Both the position numbers and the translations under genes were made by a program. Below the pieces are notes generated by a model. The model was not told where the DNA came from. It worked only from the letters and a program-made list of their open reading frames with translations, and made no database searches. A stretch of 8,405 nucleotides of DNA from an uncultured Flammeovirgaceae bacterium (GTDB lineage: Bacteria; Bacteroidota; Bacteroidia; Cytophagales; Cyclobacteriaceae): assembly GCA_946886805.1 (NCBI GenBank), contig CAMPJM010000157.1, forward strand, positions 1-8,405, written 5' to 3'. Shown one piece after another: positions 1-4,990 of this stretch. Position 1 is the stretch's first letter. The number at the start of each line of letters is the position of its first letter.

Positions 1-57
1 GGTTATCTATTTATAATTTTCGCTTTTTTTGGTTGTGCGATCCTGATTTCTTCCTGT
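1..57 (+). other. Lipoprotein signal peptide (C-terminal part) and lipobox
   Basis: The translation from base 1 reads G-Y-L-F-I-I-F-A-F-F-G-C-A-I-L-I-S-S-C. This is a hydrophobic core ending in an I-S-S-C lipobox, so signal peptidase II should cleave before the Cys at 55-57. The n-region and start codon are missing. An earlier Cys (34-36) sits within the hydrophobic core and has a poorer lipobox context. The residues after the lipidated Cys (S-D-M-E) suggest export to the outer face of the outer membrane. Confidence 0.8.
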
Positions 58-1614
58 AGTGATATGGAAAAGGATTTTGAGCCGGAATTGGTTAAATATA
101 AGGAAATTGCGGTTAGTGATTTTTCTCCAAAAGAGGGAAAGGCAGGCCAGGAAATTACTATTACTGGTCAGGATTTCGGAGAGCACGCGAATGCTGCTAC
201 TGTTTTTTTTAATGGCGTTCCTGCGGATACAATTTTAAGTATAGAGAACACAAAAATTGTTACAAGGGCTCCAAATGAAGGTACAACTGGGATCATCACA
301 GTAAAAGTATGGACCCACACTGATAGTACGGATGCAGCCTTCGCTTTTTTACCATCAGGCAAAATTACAGGAATTGCACCCGCAGAAGGAATTCCCGGAG
401 ATCAAATAACCATCAGTGGTGAAAACTTTGGTACCGACGCTGATGAAGTTAGTGTGCTATTTCGGGAAGGCGTTGAGGCAGAGATTGTTTCTGTCGAAGA
501 CACAAAGATAGTAGCAATAGTTCCTGAAGGCGGCATTACAGGGCCTGTTACCCTTCAATTAGGTCCTCAGACTTTGGAAGGGCCTGTTTTCTCTTATCCT
601 ATTATCGGGTTGAATTATTCTTTTGACACGGAAGGAGAATCGGAAGGATGGCAGTCTACCCACAATTCCACTTATGAAGTATCAGCTGGTCATTTGAATG
701 TTTTATTCGATCCTGCGCAGTTTGCTGCTGGCAGTAAACGCAGGGCTGATTTGCAGTTACCGGCAGGTAGTAAAATACATGTAGGCAAATTTCCTATTGT
801 TGCTATTAAATTTGATAAACCCGAAGTTGGTAACATTATTTTTGATACAAATTTTGGCACTTTTGGCGGCGGCAGCAACAAATGGACAGGAATCCTGATA
901 GGTGATGTGTTTTATTTCGATCTTTCGGCAACACCCTTTATTAAAGACGGAGTGGAAAGCCAGCTGTCGACTGTTGAAGAGACAACATTCACCGGATTTC
1001 AATTCAAAATTGCGGATATTACCTCTGAGGAGCCAGGTTATAGTGTTGATTGGGTAAGATCATTTGAAAGTGTGGAAGCGCTTAAAGAAGCAATCGCTCT
1101 TCCTGCGGGAAAGATGATCTATGAATTTGACAATGCGGGAGATAATGACGGATGGACTCCAAGACAAGATGGAACGTGGGTAGTGGAAAACAGTGCATTA
1201 AAAGTTACTTTTTCACAAACAAGTGGTAACAAACGCGCTGACCTGGCATTGGCTATTACCAGCCAGGGTATAGGTGCTCCTGTGACAATTCAAACGGCCA
1301 ACTACCCAATCGTGGCAATGAAATTTACTAAACCTGCTGGCGCCAGGGTAACTTTCGATACAAGCATGGGATCAGTTGGAAACGGATTCAATAAATATTT
1401 TACAGATTTTGAAGGTCAACAGGTTTATTACTGGGATCTTTCAACCCAGGCAATAGGGAGTAGTGGAACCCGTCCGAATGAGGAGCTTACCTTTGAAGTG
1501 TTCCAGTTTAAAATAGCTGATATCCCTGAAACAGATCCTGCAACAGGCTATGAGGTGGATTGGATACGGACATTTGAAAGTGTGGAAGAATTGTCAAATT
1601 TTATTAATAAGTAA
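1..1614 (+). CDS. Surface glycan-binding lipoprotein with two IPT/TIG and two DUF4979-like modules (5' partial)
   Basis: The frame is open from base 1, so the ATG at 64 is internal and the true start lies before the window. Bases 1-63 encode a hydrophobic segment ending in the lipobox I-S-S-C, with the lipidated Cys at 55-57, followed by S-D-M-E-K-D. This acidic stretch resembles Bacteroidota surface-export signals. After the Cys come two IPT/TIG immunoglobulin-like domains (about 106-351 and 361-597), each with the F-S/A-P-x-x-G and I-T-I-[ST]-G-x-[DN]-F-G pattern. Two tandem ~160-residue modules follow (616-1095 and 1120-1611). No catalytic domain is visible. In PULs, TIG-bearing lipoproteins of this kind occupy the SusE/SusF-like position and hold glycan at the cell surface for SusC/D; that role is inferred here from architecture and neighbours. 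The DUF4979 label comes from recalled family resemblance and was not searched. The gene ends with TAA, and a strong stem-loop follows. Confidence 0.85.
   Translation, partial: GYLFIIFAFFGCAILISSCSDMEKDFEPELVKYKEIAVSDFSPKEGKAGQEITITGQDFGEHANAATVFFNGVPADTILSIENTKIVTRAPNEGTTGIITVKVWTHTDSTDAAFAFLPSGKITGIAPAEGIPGDQITISGENFGTDADEVSVLFREGVEAEIVSVEDTKIVAIVPEGGITGPVTLQLGPQTLEGPVFSYPIIGLNYSFDTEGESEGWQSTHNSTYEVSAGHLNVLFDPAQFAAGSKRRADLQLPAGSKIHVGKFPIVAIKFDKPEVGNIIFDTNFGTFGGGSNKWTGILIGDVFYFDLSATPFIKDGVESQLSTVEETTFTGFQFKIADITSEEPGYSVDWVRSFESVEALKEAIALPAGKMIYEFDNAGDNDGWTPRQDGTWVVENSALKVTFSQTSGNKRADLALAITSQGIGAPVTIQTANYPIVAMKFTKPAGARVTFDTSMGSVGNGFNKYFTDFEGQQVYYWDLSTQAIGSSGTRPNEELTFEVFQFKIADIPETDPATGYEVDWIRTFESVEELSNFINK
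616..1095 (+). repeat. DUF4979-like module, copy A
   Basis: First of three homologous ~160-residue modules in the window. Shared landmarks in order are: an opening Y-S-F-D-T...G-W; a K-R-R-A-D-L motif; F-P-I-V-A-I-K-F-D-K-P; F-D-T-N-F-G; F-Y-F-D-L-S; F-Q-F-K-I-A-D-I; and V-D-W-V-R-S-F-E-S-V-E. The alternating hydrophobic pattern suggests a beta-sandwich, similar to many carbohydrate-binding modules that open with F-D...G-W. Binding function is inferred. Copy A has F-Y-F-D where the other two copies have Y-Y-W-D, so it has diverged most at that site. Confidence 0.75.
1120..1611 (+). repeat. DUF4979-like module, copy B
   Basis: Second tandem copy, forming the C-terminus of the surface lipoprotein. 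Landmarks match copy A: Y-E-F-D-N...G-W, K-R-A-D-L, Y-P-I-V-A-M-K-F-T-K-P, F-D-T-S-M-G, Y-Y-W-D-L-S-T, F-Q-F-K-I-A-D-I and V-D-W-I-R-T-F-E-S-V-E. The Y-Y-W-D-L-S-T segment is identical to that of the module in the last gene of the window, down to 23 consecutive nucleotides (1424-1446 and 8370-8392). Confidence 0.75.
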
Positions 1615-1625
1615 AGTGAAGAAAA

Positions 1626-1674
1626 GAATTTCGAGCTGGAAATACAGAAAAAGATAATTTCCAGCTCGAAATTC
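1626..1674 (+). promoter_or_regulatory. Perfect 18-bp intergenic stem-loop (terminator or mRNA-processing element)
   Basis: The left arm gaatttcgagctggaaat (1626-1643) is the exact reverse complement of the right arm atttccagctcgaaattc (1657-1674), with a 13-nt A-rich loop (1644-1656). It begins 11 bases after the stop codon of the surface lipoprotein and ends 40 bases before the next gene. No T-run follows, so it is not a classic intrinsic terminator. It could slow or partly terminate transcription, or block 3' exonucleases and so keep more of the binding-protein mRNA than of the enzyme mRNA. It could also be a binding site for a dimeric protein. The structure is seen directly; the role is inferred. 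Confidence 0.7.
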
Positions 1675-1714
1675 CCTTGCCAGAATCTTCCTTTACACAA
1701 ATCGAAATCGAGAT

Positions 1715-2992
1715 ATGATAAAGCCAATTTATATTAAACTTATAATGCTCCTGTTTGTAACCTCAGTCTTTGCATGTAAGGATGACTCACCTAAAATAAC
1801 AGATAATGATAAGGACAATGACAACGATACTACAGAGGTTGAAAAGCCGGATAAAATCGCTGTAGACCCCAACAAAACCTTTGTTCATCCCGGGCTATTA
1901 CATACGGCTGAGGATTTTGAGCGCATCGGGGCTAAAGTAGCAGCCGCAGAGGAACCCTGGATTTCAGGATGGAATAAGTTAATAGAAAACTCCCACGCTT
2001 CTTCAGCTTATACTCCTAACCCGGTTGTGAAATTGGTCAGAGGCGGCAAATCCCGTGAGGAACCGGATGCTGATAACTACTCCACTGCTTTTAACGATGC
2101 AGCTGCAGCCTACCAGACCGCTATACGCTGGAAAATTACAGGTGATGAAGCTTATGCTGAGGCTTCAATTAAGATATTAAATGCCTGGGCTACCACTTGT
2201 GAAACGCTGAGTGGGAATTCAAATGTTGCGCTGGCTGCAGGATTATACGGTTATCAATTTGCCAATGCTGCTGAGATCATGCGTGATTATGAAGGATGGG
2301 CAGAAAGTGATTTTGATGTATTCAAACAATGGATGCTGGATGTATTTTACCCGGTCAGTCATGAGTTTCTGACCACCCACTGGAATACCTGTGTTAGTCA
2401 TTACTGGGCAAACTGGGATTTATGTAACATTGCCAACATCATGGCGATTGGAGTATTAACAGACAACGCTTCTATTTATAATGAAGCCATTATGTATTTA
2501 ATGCATGGTGAAGGAAACGGAAATTTGGATTTGGCTATCTATCACATACACGCCGACGGAACGGGGCAGTTGCAGGAAAGCGGCAGAGACCAGGGGCATG
2601 CTTTGCTGTGTGTAGGATTGTTAGGTACTATTGCTGAAATGGCATACAATCAGGGAGATGATATTTACGGATATGATGATAACCGTATCTTAAAAGGTGC
2701 AGAATATGCTGCAAAATACAATATTGCTAATTTAAATGTTCCCTTTGAACCTTATAACAATTGTGACGATGTGAATCACATCACGATTAGCGAAGAAGCC
2801 AGGGGCAATCCACGACCCATTTGGGAAAGGATCTATAATCATTATGTGGTCAAGGAAGGTCTTACCGCTCCTTATGTGGAAATGGCTGCGGGTGTCCATC
2901 GTCCGGAAGGCGGAGGAGGCGACTATGGACCGAATAGTGGAGGGTTCGATGCATTGGGCTTTGGAACTTTACTTTACACCCTTGAAAAATAA
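1715..2992 (+). CDS. Alginate-lyase-superfamily lipoprotein (PL38/PL5-like polysaccharide lyase)
   Basis: A 425-residue protein with a signal peptide ending in V-F-A-C (Cys21), followed by K-D-D. This fits the K-(D/E)2 rule for surface-exposed Bacteroidota lipoproteins. An Asp/Asn-rich linker (residues 30-38) separates the anchor from a helical domain (about 60-425) of the alginate_lyase (alpha/alpha toroid) type. Candidate active-site residues are Asn233 in W-A-N-W, His229, His277 and His279 in Y-H-I-H, and Q-E-S-G-R-D-Q-G-H (287-295), which is the most family-like motif. Members cleave uronate linkages by beta-elimination; alginate and glucuronan are known substrates of related families. 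The exact CAZy family is my inference from motif and length, and the substrate is undetermined. The mature part has five cysteines besides Cys21. The start at 1715 places a positively charged n-region before the hydrophobic core. It probably shares transcription with the genes downstream and acts first on polymer at the cell surface. Confidence 0.8.
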   Translation: MIKPIYIKLIMLLFVTSVFACKDDSPKITDNDKDNDNDTTEVEKPDKIAVDPNKTFVHPGLLHTAEDFERIGAKVAAAEEPWISGWNKLIENSHASSAYTPNPVVKLVRGGKSREEPDADNYSTAFNDAAAAYQTAIRWKITGDEAYAEASIKILNAWATTCETLSGNSNVALAAGLYGYQFANAAEIMRDYEGWAESDFDVFKQWMLDVFYPVSHEFLTTHWNTCVSHYWANWDLCNIANIMAIGVLTDNASIYNEAIMYLMHGEGNGNLDLAIYHIHADGTGQLQESGRDQGHALLCVGLLGTIAEMAYNQGDDIYGYDDNRILKGAEYAAKYNIANLNVPFEPYNNCDDVNHITISEEARGNPRPIWERIYNHYVVKEGLTAPYVEMAAGVHRPEGGGGDYGPNSGGFDALGFGTLLYTLEK

Positions 2993-3018
2993 AGGACTAT
3001 AAAAACGAATATAAAATC

Positions 3019-3060
3019 AGTAGCAGCCTGTTTTTCTTTATCGTCAAATAGGTTGCTGCT
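3019..3060 (+). promoter_or_regulatory. Imperfect 11-bp hairpin just before the GH97 start codon
   Basis: The arm agtagcagcct (3019-3029) pairs with aggttgctgct (3050-3060) as RNA over 11 pairs, two of them G-U wobbles, around a 20-nt loop. The hairpin ends two bases before the ATG at 3063, and no T-run follows. It could modulate translation of the GH97 gene or separate the lyase mRNA from the GH97-lyase mRNA. If translation instead starts at 3078, the hairpin sits in the usual leader position. The pairing is visible; function is inferred. Confidence 0.45.
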
Positions 3061-3062
3061 AA

Positions 3063-4988
3063 ATGTATGAAAGATTTATGAGAAGTAATTTCCTTTTGTT
3101 TTTGCCCAAAGCGGGTTTTATATTATTCCTATTATTTGGGTTGCCGGGGCAGGTAATGGGTCAGCAGGACAAATTTACTCTAATGTCGCCTGATGAAAAT
3201 TATCAATTTAAACTGGACATTACAGCAAAAGGAGATAAAACTTCTCTCTTCTACACTTTGGAGTATAAGGACAAACCTGTTATTCTATCCTCTAAATTGG
3301 AAATGTGCCTGGATAATACCCTGAGTGAACGCGCACTGGCTATCAATCAAAGACCTGAAGAAAAATGGTTCGACGATCTTGTATTGGAAAGTACGGAAAC
3401 AAATTCACAGGATCGTTCATGGGAGACAGTGTATGGAGAAAGATCTTTAATTGAAGATAACTACCACGAAAAGGTTTTTACATTTTATAAAAAGAACAGT
3501 GCACATTATAAGATAGCGCTGATAGTAAGAGCCTACAATGAAGGACTTGCCTTTCAATTTTCGTTCCCTGAACATCCGAAAGGGGTTTATCATCATATCA
3601 CGCAAGAGAATAATGAGTTTACCTTCCCCGAAGGTACTAAAGCCTGGTTCTCGCCTTATGCACAGGCAGAACATACATTACTCCCTTTAAAGAACTGGCC
3701 CGGAGAATCTGAAAGACCATTAACCCTGGAGTTGGAAAATGGCTTGTATGTAAGTTTGGCAGAGGCTGCCATGGTAAATTATGCGAGAACTAAATTTAAA
3801 GTGTCTGATGAAAAGCCAAATACAGTGCTCACCTCCATTTATGGTGACGTCGATCTTATCTCTCCTTTTTCCACCCCCTGGAGGGTAATTATGGTGGCGG
3901 AAGCACCTGGTAAGCTGCTCGAAAATAATTATCTCATCCTTAATTTGAATAAGCCGAATCAAATCGAAAACACTTCCTGGATCAAACCAGGTAAAAACAT
4001 GAGGGAAATCACCCTTACTGATGAAAATGCGAAAGCAACAATCGATTTTGCAGTTGAGCACAACTTACAATATGTCTTGTTCGATTGGAAATGGTATGGG
4101 CCGGCAATGACTTTTGAGTCAGACGCCACCACTGTTGAGGTAGACCTTGACCTTCAAAAATGGATTGATTACGCCAATGATAAAGGGATCGGCATTTGGT
4201 TATATGTGAATCAACAGGCTTTGTACAAGCAGGCAGCAGAAATTTTTCCTTTATATAAAAAATGGGGTGTGAAAGGTGTTAAGTTCGGTTTTGTTAACGT
4301 TGGCTCCCAATTCTGGTCTACCTGGTTACACGATGCTATTAAATTAGCCGCAGAGAACGAGTTGATGGTAAATGTGCACGATGAATACCGTCCAACGGGC
4401 TTCAGCAGAACCTATCCGAACTTAATGACTTCTGAAGGTATTCGTGGAAATGAAGAATTTCCCGGTGCAACCAACAACACCATTCTTCCATTTACGCGCC
4501 AGATTGCCGGCGCTGGCGACTATACTATCTGTTATTATGATTCACGCCTGAATACCACCCATGCACACCAGTTGGCATTAGGTGTTATTTTTTATAGTCC
4601 CTTACAGACGCTTTTTTGGTATGATAAACCCTCACAATATGACGGCGAGCCTGAAATCGAATTCTTTGAAGCTTTGCCCGCCGCCTGGGACGAAACCAAG
4701 GTTCTAAATGGTGAAATAGGAGAATATATTACAATTGCCCGCAAAAAAGGGAATGACTGGTTTTTAGGAGCCATCACCAATAATGAAGAGCGCAGTCTTG
4801 AAATTCCCCTCGACTTTCTGTCAGAAGGGAAAAGCTATAAAGCGCATGTGTATATAGATGATCCGAAGGTGAAAACAAAAACAAAGGTGAAAGTGGAGCG
4901 TGTAAAGAAGGTAAATGCAAAGGACAAGCTACAGGTTTCGCTCTTAGCATCCGGAGGCTATGCACTTTGGCTGGAGGCGGTAAAATAA
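3063..4988 (+). CDS. Glycoside hydrolase family 97 (inverting-type, alpha-glucosidase/alpha-galactosidase family)
   Basis: A 641-residue protein of normal GH97 length. A type I signal peptide (hydrophobic about residues 9-30, likely cut near V-M-G/Q-Q) predicts the periplasm. A beta-rich GH97 N-domain (about 37-300) precedes the catalytic barrel (about 305-555, with F-D-W-K-W-Y-G at 340-346) and a small C-terminal beta domain. H-D-E-Y-R-P-T-G starts at His439, and the conserved S-E-G-I-R-G-N-E-E gives Glu458 and Glu464. From memory of Bacteroides SusB, these match the calcium/acid glutamates. Retaining GH97 alpha-galactosidases have an Asp nucleophile in K-x-D-F; here that position is Gly409 (K-F-G-F), as in inverting members. 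It therefore probably removes a non-reducing alpha-linked hexose, most likely glucose, but the sugar is not certain. Met6 (3078) is an alternative start. The stop codon overlaps the next gene's ATG, so the two are made together. Confidence 0.9.
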   Translation: MYERFMRSNFLLFLPKAGFILFLLFGLPGQVMGQQDKFTLMSPDENYQFKLDITAKGDKTSLFYTLEYKDKPVILSSKLEMCLDNTLSERALAINQRPEEKWFDDLVLESTETNSQDRSWETVYGERSLIEDNYHEKVFTFYKKNSAHYKIALIVRAYNEGLAFQFSFPEHPKGVYHHITQENNEFTFPEGTKAWFSPYAQAEHTLLPLKNWPGESERPLTLELENGLYVSLAEAAMVNYARTKFKVSDEKPNTVLTSIYGDVDLISPFSTPWRVIMVAEAPGKLLENNYLILNLNKPNQIENTSWIKPGKNMREITLTDENAKATIDFAVEHNLQYVLFDWKWYGPAMTFESDATTVEVDLDLQKWIDYANDKGIGIWLYVNQQALYKQAAEIFPLYKKWGVKGVKFGFVNVGSQFWSTWLHDAIKLAAENELMVNVHDEYRPTGFSRTYPNLMTSEGIRGNEEFPGATNNTILPFTRQIAGAGDYTICYYDSRLNTTHAHQLALGVIFYSPLQTLFWYDKPSQYDGEPEIEFFEALPAAWDETKVLNGEIGEYITIARKKGNDWFLGAITNNEERSLEIPLDFLSEGKSYKAHVYIDDPKVKTKTKVKVERVKKVNAKDKLQVSLLASGGYALWLEAVK

Positions 4989-4990
4989 TG
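4973..4990 (+). promoter_or_regulatory. Shine-Dalgarno and stop/start overlap coupling GH97 to the downstream lyase
   Basis: GGAGG at 4973-4977 lies 10 bases before the ATG at 4988, and that ATG shares one base with the TAA of GH97 (T-A-A-T-G, 4986-4990). This supports 4988 as the lyase start and suggests translational coupling. The longer frame starting with TTG at 4967 would place the start inside the GH97 gene and upstream of the Shine-Dalgarno. Confidence 0.65.

Noticed and set aside
168..1002. Minus-strand frames opposite the surface lipoprotein gene
   Set aside because: They are short, overlap each other, and lie opposite the IPT/TIG and DUF4979-like coding sequence.
1800..1830. Asp/Asn-rich stretch as a calcium-binding (dockerin or EF-hand) site
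   Set aside because: There is no D-x-D-x-D-G loop with a following helix. The run is a low-complexity linker after the lipid anchor.
3447..4061. Minus-strand frames opposite GH97
   Set aside because: They are antisense shadows of a well-supported coding gene, with no signal, motif or leader of their own.
4967..4987. Longer heparinase-type frame beginning with TTG at 4967
   Set aside because: It adds residues inside the GH97 gene before the Shine-Dalgarno at 4973-4977. The ATG at 4988 has better context and leaves a normal signal peptide.
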